NCBI GenBank assembly: GCA_963693085.1
Contig: OY856413.1
Span: forward strand, 102,436,801-102,500,800
Length of the DNA: 64,000 bases
Direction: 5' to 3'
Origin: Alisma plantago-aquatica
Lineage: Eukaryota > Streptophyta > Magnoliopsida > Alismatales > Alismataceae
Positions 24,531 to 35,978 of this stretch are shown here, one piece after another; positions within the stretch are counted from its first letter, which is position 1, and every line of letters starts with the position of its first letter. Made by a program: the position numbers and the translations under genes. The notes beneath the pieces are model-generated. The model was not told where the DNA came from. It was given only the letters and a program-made list of their open reading frames with translations, and ran no database searches.

Positions 24531-26087
24531 TGGTGCGTCCCACCAGAGGTGCAAACACTAATCAATTGGGATTTGACTAGATGAGCCCCACGAGATCAGG
24601 ACACACAATGGGGTAACTTTCAAAATTTATAAGACACCTAAACTTAACACACTCATATAAACTAAAACACTACACCTGTAAACACATGGGGTCGTGTTGT
24701 AGTATAGGAGGATGGCAAGTATAGGGTCGATCCACATGTAGAAAGGGGACACTAGAGCTAGGTTAGTTTTTTGGCTAGGTTCCAACTATGGAGTCTAGGG
24801 TTCAAGGGTTTGAAGGTTGTTTTGATTGATTATACTAACGGTTGAGTCAACAAACAATTAAAGGAGAGTAGACAAGATCAAAACCTAAGTTTACCCTAGA
24901 TAGTTAATTCTACTGACAAAGAAAAGACAAGGCAAGTAGGAGAAAGAGCAAGCTATGTTAAGGGAGGCAAGAAGAGGTTTACACTACACTAAGCTAGCAA
25001 ACAGGGCAAAATAGTAATTAAAGACCTAAACTAGCAAGAGAAAAGCAAGAACAAGGCAAGAAGCTAACTAAGCAAGAAAAGAGCTGACTAAGGTAACACT
25101 ACCTAAGCAAGAAGGCAATTAGGGTTTTAAAGGAATAAAGGGATGTGTGGGCTGTTTGGGGGATGCACTTATCAATTAGGTTGGGGGTGACATTGAACAT
25201 TATTCTTTCATTTAGATTACCAAAATGAACAACAAGCTAGAGTCTAATGAAATTGCCCTAGACTACTAATTGGCCATGGATAGTATAGGTTGTGTTTAGG
25301 GGAACTAGTCCCTAACACCTACTACCCTTACAAGGATCAATTGGGTTAGGGTTTAGGTGCAATTAAATTAGACTCTAAATAATCCTAGGTTTCTAGGTTG
25401 AAGGATCTTAGGGTGATTAGGGGCTGAGGGTAGTAATGGGAGTGGAAGTGAGGTTTTCAGCCTCACATCACCCATATTCTAGCCTTGAGAATGCTCCATG
25501 CTAAGCACACAAAATTGATCTAAACTAGCTACTTAGATCTCTCAACTAGGGTTAGGAGAATTGATTAGCATATAGGAAGATGGGAAGCTAGCTAGGGATC
25601 CATAAATTGGACCTAGGAGCAAATCCCAAAATTCACACATATAAACAATTTTCCTAAGTCCCTAGGTGATTTCAAGCACAAACCAACAAGCAATTCATAA
25701 AGAATGAGATGGAAATAGAACATAATCATTAAAAAACGAAATTTCAATGTTTATGTATCATTTTCCCCTAACATGGTATCAAAATAACATTTTTGGCCCC
25801 AAACGACCCATCTAAGGGGTCGAGCTACTCCCGGAAATACAAAAGGAAAGAAGAAAGAGGTAGAAGAGGCCATGGATCTCGGTGTAGATGGAGTAATCCT
25901 CCTATTCAGTTGCTACAAGATGCCCTCCTCCTTCTTACAAGGTGCAAGGGCATGTAATGATGGTGGAATAGGGTCAAAACACAAGGAAACTAGAGTTTTG
26001 GTGGTAGAAATGAAAAAATGGAGTGGAATTGAGGTGGAAATGGAGTGGAATGGGTAGAATGTGAAAAGCTAACCTTGTGCCCATCCA

Positions 26088-26088
<1 letters not shown>

Positions 26089-26136
<48 letters not shown>
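26089..26136. repeat. (TA)n microsatellite at the left edge of the inserted cluster
   Basis: About 24 TA units. They create Tyr-Ile reading frames on both strands, which are not genes. Confidence 0.95.
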
Positions 26137-26139
<3 letters not shown>

Positions 26140-26160
26140 CATTCATTCCCTACTCGCATG

Positions 26161-26500
26161 GGTAACTAACCTTAGTTACCCGTGCATCTATTTTTTTTGG
26201 TCGGTCAAAAATTTCTTTTGGTCGGTTCCGTGCATCTATTTTGTAATAGAAAGATACATATTTGTAATGAGACAGACAACATTTACAATGAGATGACCAA
26301 ATTTGTAATACAAATACTCGTTTTGTATTACAACGTAAACTACTGTCGTAAATATCATTTTTAATGTAATTAGACGTGTAATACAAAATTAGTGTTTGTA
26401 TTATAAATTTGGTCATCTCATTACAAACGATGTTTGTCTCATTACAAATAGGTACCTTTTTATTACAAAATAGATCCACAGGTAACTAAAATTAGTTACC
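26161..26500. mobile_element. 340-bp MITE with long inverted repeats and self-complementary ends
   Basis: The two halves are inverted copies of each other over roughly 130 bp, with shared text such as 'tttgtaatgagaca' and 'gatgaccaaattt.taatac'. CGCATG flanks it at 26,155-26,160 and 26,501-26,506 as the likely TSD. Each end is itself a 20-nt near-palindrome: GGTAACTAA-cc-TTAGTTACC on the left and GGTAACTAA-aa-TTAGTTACC on the right. The left arm also has a small internal duplication around 'ttggtcggt'. It is non-coding and the transposase family is not recognised. Confidence 0.85.
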
Positions 26501-26592
26501 CGCATGGGTAGTGAATATATACCCTATATATGTATATATGTGAGTGTATATATATGTATATATATACATGTATATATATGTATATATGTGAG

Positions 26593-26594
26593 TG

Positions 26595-26637
<43 letters not shown>
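26593..26637. repeat. (TA)n microsatellite
   Basis: TA array separating the two kinds of MITE. More TA/TG-rich repeats precede it from about 26,515. Confidence 0.9.
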
Positions 26638-26641
<4 letters not shown>

Positions 26642-27027
26642 AGGCTAGAATACAGTCGAGTGTACAGATCGCACGAATACACTCAAGTGTGTTTGCATAT
26701 CAAGACTATTTTTTGCAAAATGTAAACCATTGATCTTCACCGTCATACTATAACTAGGCTACATACAAATTTTGAGCCCATTTGGATGAGTGTAAGTCAC
26801 TCATCCAAGGGCAACAAAATTGACGTGTGTAATTTGAAATGCAAAATTTAGGCAATATTTATAACATGACCTATACATGTGCAAATATGCTCAAAATTTG
26901 CATATGACCTATTCACAAGATGTTTAAGAAAATCAATGGATTATATTTTTGAAAAAAATATTTCATCATGAAAAAGTACTTGAGTGTATTCTGCTTCGAA
27001 TACACTCGAGTGTATTCTAGCCTGACT
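26638..27027. mobile_element. MITE, copy 1 of a tandem pair
   Basis: A 390-bp unit with terminal inverted repeats: AGTCAGGCTAGAATACA at the left, its complement ending 'tgtattctagcctgact' at the right. The interior is AT-rich and non-coding. A 20-nt perfect palindrome, GAATACACTCGAGTGTATTC, lies next to the right end. Copy 2 starts 8 bp further on in the same orientation. Confidence 0.85.
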
Positions 27028-27034
27028 CATATAG

Positions 27035-27453
27035 AGTCCGGCTAGAATACACTCAAGTTACGGATCACACGAATACACTCAAGTTTGTTTTCATCTCAAG
27101 ACTATTTTTTACAAAATGTAAACTATTGATCTTCATCGTCATACTATAACTAGGCTACATACAAATTTTGAGCCCATTTGGATGAGTCTAAGTCACTCAT
27201 CCAAGGGAAACAAAATCAACGTGCGAAACTAAATTGAAATCCAAAATTTATGCAGTATTTATAACATGATCTATACATGTCAAAATGTGCTCAAATTTTG
27301 CGTATGAGCTATTCACAAGATGTTTAAGAAGATCAATGGATTAGATTTTTGAAAAAAATATTACATCATGAAAAAGTACTTGAGTGTATTCTACTCCGAA
27401 TACACTCGAGTGTATTCTACTCTGAATACACTCGAGTGTATTCTAGCCTGACT
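27035..27453. mobile_element. MITE, copy 2 of a tandem pair
   Basis: A 419-bp unit with the same terminal repeats (AGTCCGGCTAGAATACACT at the left) and the same interior as copy 1, apart from substitutions. Its right end carries an extra copy of the palindromic GAATACACTCGAGTGTATTC box, which accounts for most of the length difference. Confidence 0.85.
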
Positions 27454-27464
27454 CTCTCTCTCTG

Positions 27465-27466
<2 letters not shown>

Positions 27467-27497
<31 letters not shown>

Positions 27498-27579
27498 ATA
27501 TACATACATACACACATATACATACACACATATATATATATGTATATATGTATGTATATATATGTGTGTATGTATGTAT
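27467..27579. repeat. TA/TG microsatellite, left flank of the LINE
   Basis: TA, TATG and CACATA repeats. The last bases, 'tgtgtgtatgtatgtat' (27,563-27,579), recur at about 32,458 on the other side of the LINE and may be its TSD. Confidence 0.8.
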
Positions 27580-27883
27580 CAAAATCAGGTAAATATATTC
27601 CGACGTCCCCCCTAAAATTATAGGAGGTCAAGTTTACATGTAGGACCAACGCCATACACCCAAAGCAAAGCTACAACTCACACAACTAGCTAATGCGTAG
27701 TCTGCGTCTAACACATTTACATATTTTTACAGCTATACTTATAGCAGACGTGGTTTCTCCTTTGTGTCTTATAGCATTCCTCTCTTCCCAAATATGATAG
27801 CATAGACCAACAAACAAGATAATCTTCTTCTCATTACCGCCACATCTAGCTAGCATTCTTCTTGGATCAACAAGGAGTTGAAT

Positions 27884-30800
27884 CTATAAACTGAATTCTT
27901 TGCATATATGCTCCCAAATCACCTTTGTGAAATTGCATTGACCCACTAGATGGCTGTAGGTTTCTTCCATTTCTCCACATAGCAAGAATATCGTGGGGGT
28001 ATCATATTTCCAACTATTTATTCTATGTAGAGTAGCAAGGACATTATGCAGAAATTTAAAAATGCATATACTCCATTCTGACACATACCTACCAGTCCAA
28101 ATTTGGTCGCCCAATAGGTCCTTTGTGCCTCTTGTTCGGGTCACCTCCCATATGCATATATTCTTATCTTTAAGCTTCCATCCTCCCAAGTTGTCAGCGG
28201 CAAACAATTGTTTGATTTGTGGCCAAGTTTCCCTCATCACATTGATGGTCCTAGAATATCCTACCCTTGTCTTTGGTATAAAATCCAGCCCTCTTGGATA
28301 TCTGTCTCTCATCCACCTTCCCCAAGTAGTTTTACCTTCTTTAAAAGCAACAAGCCTTCTCATGGATCCCCATATAGCAATGTCTTTAGGTGTCTTCAAA
28401 TCCAGTCCACCTTCATCTGTAGGGAAAGCCAATCTGGAGTAAGTAACCATGAAAAGCCTGCTTCCTTCACGAACTCAGTTCGGAATCAACAAGAGTTCTA
28501 TGAATGAAGGGAGTGTACAACTGGGGTGAAGCCCTACCAAGTAGTTGGAGATACCAAATGGTTTCATAGGATGGTGTTCACTTCTCCACAGAAAATTAGC
28601 CAACTTCATTTCAATTCTATCTAGAACAGAGTCAAGAATTTCACCTTACTGTACCTAGAAAATGAGGAGCCCCTCTATGGAAGCTTTAATCAAAATTCAA
28701 TGTCCCGCCATGGATGTCTTTTATGTAGGCCAAATGTTAATCATCTCCTCCACCCTATCAATGCACTCGGTAAAGTCTTTGACGTGCAGATTGCCACCGG
28801 CGAGGGGAAAACCCACATGTTTTGTTGGGAATTCACCCCTCTCCACCCCCATGGCCTGAAGAAGTCTGTCCTCCACTTGATAGAAGTTCTTAGATAAGAA
28901 TATATGTGTTTTACTTACATTGACACACAACCCTATTCGCTTCCCAAAATTCCCCAGAAGGCTTCTAATACTTTCCAGATATTGTTGTTTGGCTTCAACA
29001 AAAACCAAAACGTCATCCACAAAAATCAGGTGTGTCATTACCTTAGTGTCATGGATTGTATAAGGTTTTATTTCCTTTTGTTCCGCATCTCACTGCATCT
29101 TCCTTGAGAAGTAATCCATAAAAATCACAAATAGGAGATGAGACAAAGGGTCACTTTGACACAGCCCGTTCCTTCCCCTATAGAAGCATGCAGACATGTC
29201 GTTGACAAGGATAGAGTAGCTTGTAGTCCCAACACATTGTTTCATCCTACCAATCCATTGTTCATTGAATCCCATCTACTGCATGATCCACCATAGTTTC
29301 TCCCATCTTACACTATCATAGGCTTTGGAAACGTCTAGTTTTAGGCAGGCCTTTATACTTCCTCTCATGACATTATAGTCTAGTAGAAATTCTTCAGCCA
29401 GAAGAGCACAATCAATAATGCTTCTACATGTTACAAAGGCTCCTTGGTTTGCATAAATTAGATAAGGGAGGACCATCTTCAACCAGGCAGCTAGAACATT
29501 TGCAATAATTTTGTATTGTACCGAGCAGCAAGCAATAGGTCAGAAATCAGCAAGAGAGGAGGTAACTTTCTTCTTCAGAATAAGAGCAAGAAAAAAGTGG
29601 TTGACCTATCTCACCATGTTCCTGCCTTCCAGAAACCAGTCCACGTAAGCTAGCAAGTCATCTTTAATAATATCCCAATTCTTCTTATAAAAGAAAGCAT
29701 TGAAACCATCTGACTCAGGTGACTTGTTGCTTCCAATACTCCACACAGCTTTCTTGACCTCCTTCTCATTGATTCTTCTGGTGAGAATGTTGTTATGTGT
29801 GCTTGTGAGTTTGAACTCCCATTCAACTTCTTCCTCTTCATCAATGTTATCAGAAAAATCTTTATTGTACCAGGATGTATAGAAATTAATAGCTTGTTCT
29901 TCTAGATCCTCCTATTTGTTGACTACCATTCCTTCAGCATTAATGAGTTAAAAAATAATATTACATGCCTCTCTTCTTCTAACTGCCGTGTGATAGAGCT
30001 TTGTGTTCTGGTCTCCATCTTCCATCCACTTTTCCTTGCTTCTTTTCTAGTAGATTTTTTCCTCTTCTTTCTTTAGATCTTCAAGCATCATTTTTAAATT
30101 CCTATCTTCCTCAATCAGATTAGAATTTATTGGATCAGCCAATAATATTTCTCTGCCATCCTTACACTCCCTTTTTGTATCCTTCAACAGCTTTGGGATG
30201 TTCACCTCTTCTTTTTCCCACTTTTTGAGAGACATCTTGGTGTTCTTCATCTTTGTAGCAAACACACACATGGGGTTACCTATCACCTAAATATTCCAGC
30301 TTTGCTTTATGACCTCATCAAACCCTTTCCAGTCCGCTTAGTAGTTTAGAAATTTGAAAGCCCTCCTTTTCTGCTTTTTCTCCATAATCTGAACAGAGAT
30401 TGGTGCATGGTCGCTGATATCAGAACCTTCGGCCCTTACATGTACCTTAGGGAGAATTTTCAACCATTCATCATTCACCAAGGCTCTATCTAACTTGCTT
30501 GCAATTCTGTCATCAGGTCCTCTTTCATTGTTCCACGTGAAAATATCCCCCCGACCATTGGTAATTCAAACAGACATGCTTTATCAATGGCACAGTTGAA
30601 AGCATCCACTTCTGCCTTTATTGCTAGCCTTTTGCCTCTTTTTTCAGCATGTAGATGTACTGTATTAAAGTCACCAACAACCATCCAGGGAAGATGATCT
30701 TGTTGTGATATAGAAACCATGTCGTCCCATAAATCCAATCTCACTTTGCCATCATTATGTCCATAAATAACTGTCATCCACATATGTAAGCCTCCATTAT

Positions 30801-31086
30801 TAACATAGTCCACTATAACCTATTGATCAGAAATCTGTATCACAGAAAGCTTCCATGCATTTGGTTTCCATGCCATACATACACTAGCAACCTCAACACT
30901 ATCTATATTGGATACATGCTCCCATCCTTACGGAAATAAGTATTTAATGTTGTTTTTATTATGTACCTTAATCTTCATTTCCACCAAAGCAACCAATGAA
31001 TGACTGCTAGCATCGATCCATTCTCTAATTTCGTTCTTATTTCTCCTATCGCACCCTCCCTTGATATTCCATAGGAGAATGGACAT
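27884..31086 (-). pseudogene. LINE ORF2: endonuclease-reverse transcriptase, broken
   Basis: Domains run right to left. The endonuclease starts MSILLWNIKGG (ATG at 31,084-31,086), and WMVVGDFNTV (about 30,690) is the usual catalytic GDFN block. Reverse transcriptase blocks follow: NQGAFVTCRSIIDCALLAEE and LKLDVSKAYDSVRW (29,276-29,482), then GLCQSDPLSHLLFVIFMDY (29,090-29,275). HLIFVDDVLVF (about 29,030) carries the two catalytic aspartates, with Val where most plant L1 elements have Ala. The C-terminal part (27,884-28,450) resembles the zinc-binding zf-RVT region (LCGEMEETYSHLVGQC). Several stops and frame changes separate these pieces, so no active enzyme is made. The family normally nicks the target DNA and copies its RNA in place. 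Confidence 0.85.
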
Positions 31087-31537
31087 ATCAAAGATTTTTA
31101 TTTGACCTGGTACGCCTAGCTGGCTCCTTCCTGGCATTCTTATCTTTCCCAATCTGTCCTTGTTGTTTAGTTTCATTCTCCTCCTCAGCATCTGATTCGG
31201 ACAATGCCTCAAAACTATTTGTTGTATCAAGAATGGTGCCCACTCCATGGTTTCTAGGAATACCTGGCTTCTTTACCCCTTTCCTTCGTGAGCTAGACAC
31301 AAACTCACCCTCTTCACGACTACTTGTTCCTTTGGTTGGAGAAATGACCTATTATTCCTTTTCCTTGTTGTTATTTAGTTCTTTCTCTTTGGGAGTATGC
31401 CACTCATCCACCTTTGGACCATCTGTCTCACCAGTTAAATTTTTCACTGGGTCTTTGGCCTTTGAATTCTTCTTCTTCCACACCTGTCCTCCAACCGTAG
31501 GAGCCTTGGTCGCAGCGCTGCCATGGCCAAAGGCCTT

Positions 31538-32374
31538 TCATATGGTGCACCTCGCCGGGATGTGATCATACTCCACCCTCACCGGTATGGGATCCTTGCC
31601 CTTCATGTTCAGCATGACTCTACGGGGCGTTTCCTTCTCCATCTCGAGCTCCACAAGGACCTGAGCTTCATCGCCTTCCAGTGACTTCTCGTCGATGTGT
31701 AGAACCGTTCCCACACCACTGGCTATCATACCCATAGCCTGTTTCGTCCATGAACGAAAAAAGGAGTGCATTGTGATCCAGGATGGAGCCATGGAGAAGA
31801 TATCCTTCTTCAACTCATCCCCATACCTGTAATCTTTAGCAATCACCAATTGATAGTCGAACCATCTTGGTCCCAAGTTCAACGCTTCCTCCTTGTCCTT
31901 CACGTTTGCAAATCGGACCAGAAATATGCCATTCTCCCTCGATAGGAGATCAAAGGATCCCTTGGGACTCCACTTTCATTGAATCCATGCCTTCATATGT
32001 GGATAAAACGACCGTTTATTGAGAACGTAGATGAGGATCATGAACTCCCACACATTGGACATCCTCTCCAATTCGTCAGGTTCTAGTTCGACGTGGATCT
32101 CACCTTCCTTTACCACTGGCTTCAGGAAGTCCATCTTCTCCTCCCCCTCCTTCATCGGCCTCATCAGAACCTGGTTCTAAGGTTTGTGACCTCCATCATC
32201 TTTCCCCGAACCTGTCTGGCTAGGGTTCTCTATTGAGTCCTTCAGTGCTCCGAAATCTCTGTTAGTTTGGTGGCTAGGGCTAGCGGCGGCGATAGTGGCA
32301 CTGGTGGTGGTGGTGGCAGATGCTGCGTTGGGATGGACATCATCGACCGGGGTGGTCGACGATGTGGGTTCCAT
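31538..32374 (-). pseudogene. LINE ORF1: DUF4283-like RNA-binding protein, broken
   Basis: The likely start is the ATG at 32,372-32,374 (MEPTSSTTPVDDVHPNA); upstream frames run into the microsatellite. A Ser/Thr/Ala-rich leader is followed, after an in-frame stop near 32,174, by a region with EELERM-type text, then after another stop by ALNLGPRWFDYQLVIAKDY and FFRSWTKQAMGMIASGVGTV, the pattern of plant LINE DUF4283 proteins. It ends at PARCTI, where a zinc knuckle would begin, followed by a stop. The family binds LINE RNA. Confidence 0.7.
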
Positions 32375-32457
32375 GCCCTTCAGGTCAGAGGCAGTCGCAC
32401 AGGTGATCGCCAGAGCCCAACCTAGCGGGTGATGCACGGTTCCATTAGGGGGGGTAT

Positions 32458-32481
32458 TGTGTGTATGTATGTATGTATGTA

Positions 32482-32547
<66 letters not shown>

Positions 32548-32600
32548 CATACATAGATACATACATACATACATACATACACACACACATATATATACAT

Positions 32601-32654
<54 letters not shown>
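32458..32654. repeat. Compound TATG/TA/CA microsatellite
   Basis: About 200 bp of TATG, TA, CATA and CA repeats. It produces six overlapping Tyr/Ile/Cys/Val reading frames on both strands, none of which is a gene. Confidence 0.95.
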
Positions 32655-32656
<2 letters not shown>

Positions 32657-33065
32657 CTAAATTAATTGTGTACCTGAGTACATATAGCTTACATGTACCC
32701 ATCTTAATTTATGATTATTATAGAAGTATAAACAACAATCGAACTTTACAGATGTGATGCATACCCCTTAGATAACATGTGTATCAAATATCACTTCAAA
32801 CTGACATTCCTACATAATCAAATGAAAGAAAATACATATTTTCTAATGATCAGCAAGTTGCTCAAATTGTAGAAACCATTGAATGATATATATTTTTATA
32901 TAGCATGATATACATGAGGTTTGGTCATGATTGTTTGAAGAAATCTAATCTATTATATTTTGAAATAATCCACATGGTTGGATTGAACTAGCATATTCCA
33001 CATTTTTCATTTTCATGGCTGGTACACATAAGTTGTATGTACCGGCCGGTACACACTTCCTAACC
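32655..33065. mobile_element. Probable 410-bp MITE with imperfect inverted ends
   Basis: The left end 'ttgtgtacctgagtacatat' and the right end (read on the other strand as 'gtgtaccggccggtacatac') are imperfect inverted repeats of about 40 bp, continuing through 'cttacatgtacc'. TA arrays abut both sides. The interior is AT-rich and non-coding. Exact borders and TSD cannot be read, because the target was a TA repeat. Confidence 0.55.
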
Positions 33066-33115
33066 TATATATATACATATAAATATATATGTATATATAT
33101 GTGTGTGTGTGTGTA
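33066..33115. repeat. TA/TG microsatellite at the right edge of the inserted cluster
   Basis: TATATA, TATG and (TG)n, after which the element C LTR resumes at 'taggtggtagggaggcacta'. Confidence 0.9.
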
Positions 33116-33917
33116 GGTGGTAGGGAGGCACTACGTCAAGTGGGGGTTAAAATAGGAAATACAGTGGAAAAGTAGCTGGGATTTTGTATGTAGCATGGCC
33201 GTGGTGGGTGTAGGGAAGCATGGTCGTGGCGTGTGGAAACGACTGAGGTGAAAAATGGGGGGAAAAATCACAATCAAGGCTGGAGTTTTGTACATGAAGT
33301 GGCATGGCCATGGTGGTCACCAAAACCAAGGTGAGGCAAGGGTGGAAAAGTCATGGTGGTGACCATGACCATGGTGGCTTGGAGTTGGCTACCCATTCAG
33401 AGTGGAATGCCCATGCTAGTTTGTATGCCACATGGTCGTGCAATGCAACACGACCACTCTGGGTCATGGTGGAACGACCATGTTATGCAGCACGACCATG
33501 TTGGGTCATGCTAGCATGAACATCATATGAAGCACAACCATGTTGGGTCATGGTAGCATAGTCATGTTATGCTGCACGGCCATGTTGCTCTCTACATCAA
33601 CACTTTGAGCATGTACTTAGTTCATTCTTGGACATCTTTGCTTCAATTTATCTTTGGCCACTAGGGGTAGGTTGAGAGAGAGAGTCTTGGACTTCACTTT
33701 GGGCCTCTCTAAGGGTAGATAAACCCTAGCATCAGTGCTTCTCTCTCTCTCTTCCATCCAAGCATGGTCCAAATACCTAAAAAACATGCAAATAATGTCC
33801 ATACGTACATTTTACACAAATATGCATATTAGGAGAAATAACATGCAATCTAACATGTATAGATGTGATTGAAATGCAATATGACACAAGATGGAGCCCT
33901 AAAGTAGGGCTTCATCA

Positions 33918-35978
33918 CCACCCATAATTTAAAACATACTTGTCCTCAAGTATGCTCCAACTCAATCTCTCTACAATTTCTCCACAATCAAGAAATGACA
34001 AATGCAATGCAAAAGATGAATATTGACTAGATGGGCTCAAAGATGACTAAGTACATGCATTGCAACTCTCTCCTATCCAATTTTACAAACCAACTATGAT
34101 TAAAGTACCGAGCATGCAAACTTCCAACATAGAGAATAGAAAATACAATTAATCTATATGGCTATCCTATCACTCCGGTGAAACTGTTTCATGGTAGCGA
34201 AGGTCAAAATGACTAATTTTGCTATTTTACATTCATGCATTCAATCTCATATGTCCATCCACACTAAGTAACCCACATGTCTGCAAAAAAAAGACAAAAT
34301 GAGCTAGGTTTGGTGTTTCCTAGTTCCGTGGGCATGCAAAAGGAAGAAAGGGTTGCAATGAGAGTTTGGAGTGCTTTTACACACTCTTCTTTTCTTTATT
34401 TCTATGCTCTTAAATAGGAACATCTTTTTTTTCTTCTTTTTTGCATTTTAGTCTATTTCTTTTCCCTTATTGTGGATAGGGCACATGGTGATGAGAGTGA
34501 AGTGGGGGGGTATAGATATGGCCACCCAAACTTTGGATGTGACCAAGGCTGATTGTGTGCACTTTGGCATCCTTTCATGATGCAAAGAGGTAAGAAGATG
34601 GTAGAAGACAAGTGAGTCAATGAGGGGTTACTAGTGTGTACATCAACATGAGATCTCTTGCATGGAAGTTACTCCAACAATTTCATCAAGCAATGATACA
34701 CCGCATGAATGAGAAATATTAAATCCACATTTCTATCATGATATTTTACAAAACTCTAAGCGTTTGTGACTTGCTTCAATCACAATTAAACCAAACATTT
34801 CACAAGCATGAGAGAGGTGGTTTACATGTAAAAATTCAAGATTGAGGCCATTTAGCAATAAACCATGAAAATTCACTTGCATTTATCAAAGGTCACCATG
34901 TTCAATCCAAAAAGTAGAGATTGGGTCAAAACACACTTTTTTTGGAAAGAAGTTCTAAATTTGGGAAAAATTGGCCAAAATGGTGCCAAATCACCTTTGA
35001 TCACACCAAAGCCTTCATTATGCAACATAAAGCAACAAATAAGAAAATCCTATCTAAAACATGCAAAAATTACAAAAATCTACATGATATGCAATGCATG
35101 ACAAAAAGAATAATTTTTTTTGAAATTACTCCAAAATTGCAAAAAGGTAAACTACATGGCATGCAAGTATACAAAGCAAGCACACAAAGTATGTATACAC
35201 AAGAATGAGAGAGGTTATACTATTTGATCATCTTGAGCAAAAATTTCCAAAGTGGGGTAGAAAAAGGGCTTATCGCCATACCACCCCAAACTTTTAAACC
35301 ATGTTGTCCTCAGTATGAAATAGAAGTCTAGGATGATAGGGTAGATGGCATGGGGTCTTGATAGACAAACATCAAGAGGGGAGGGAGATCTCAAGGTTTC
35401 TAGTAAGCAAGGGATATCCACCACGGACTTGGTGGCCAATACAACTGTTTTGTATCGCCTCCACCACGGCCGTGTTGTGTGGCACAACCGTGCTAATCTC
35501 CATCCTGTAGCTTTTCTACTGATTTGCAATTTTCTCTTCAATTTTGATCTTCTCCTTGGAAATATCATCCATGCATCATCCTCTTTCCAATGTACCTATC
35601 CTAATATGATTCACAAATAACAAAATCCATCAAGTATAAAGTGTGCGTGTGTTGTCTTGGAACAAGTGTAAAAATAACCTAAAAGTATAAAAAATGAAAG
35701 GTTGAGTTAAAAACTCCACAAACCTAGGTGGGTTACCTCCCACAAGTGCTAAGTTTCATGCCTTCAACTGGGCTTCTTGGAGATTCCTACATCACTCATC
35801 CATTTGGCATCCTCATGTGACTATTCTTGCAATAAATGCATCTCTCATTTTCATTAAACCTATGTTCCTCATCCCTTTGATCACCAAATCTGTCATCAAA
35901 TCTTTCATTCAGATCCCCTTCTCTCAAATGACCAGTGGGACTCTTGACGTGACCATGTCCAATATCCTCATCTCAAAC
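33918..35978 (-). other. Element C internal region without coding capacity
   Basis: Lies between the left LTR and the protease remnant, where polymerase and integrase genes would be expected. I see no reverse transcriptase, RNase H or integrase motifs. Text such as 'ccacccaaactttggatgtg' (about 34,523) suggests untranslated 3' sequence. Short frames at 34,865-35,208 and 35,215-35,620 have no domain character. Confidence 0.6.

Larger units (their letters stand above)
27580..32457 (-). mobile_element. L1-type LINE retrotransposon, degenerate
   Basis: About 4.9 kb on the minus strand, with a DUF4283-like ORF1 followed by ORF2 (endonuclease, reverse transcriptase, zinc-binding C-terminus). Both frames carry stops and frameshifts. 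It lies between TG/TA microsatellites sharing 'tgtgtatgtatgtat', consistent with insertion into a microsatellite. There is no clear poly(A) tail at its left (3') end, which reads 'attttgatacatacat' on the minus strand. The 5' end (right) is GC-rich, as usual for full-length plant LINEs. Confidence 0.85.
24531..33917 (-). repeat. Element C 3' LTR (left), split by a 7-kb cluster
   Basis: 24,531-26,090 matches 38,454-40,010, and about 33,110-33,917 matches about 40,020-40,380 plus 42,100-42,535. The break falls at 'cacctatata', where the intact right LTR has only 'catgtatatataggtgg' (about 40,016-40,032). The left LTR gained long TA arrays, MITEs and a LINE at that point. The second part carries repeated 'cacgaccatgttgggtcatg' boxes. 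The LTR ends 'cttcatca' at 33,917. Confidence 0.8.

Noticed and set aside
29700..31565. Plus-strand Ser/Leu-rich frames such as 31,233-31,565
   Set aside because: They are shadows of the minus-strand LINE coding sequence.
32458..32702. Several overlapping Tyr/Ile/Cys/Val-rich frames on both strands
   Set aside because: They are translations of TA, TATG and CA microsatellites and have no non-repeat content.
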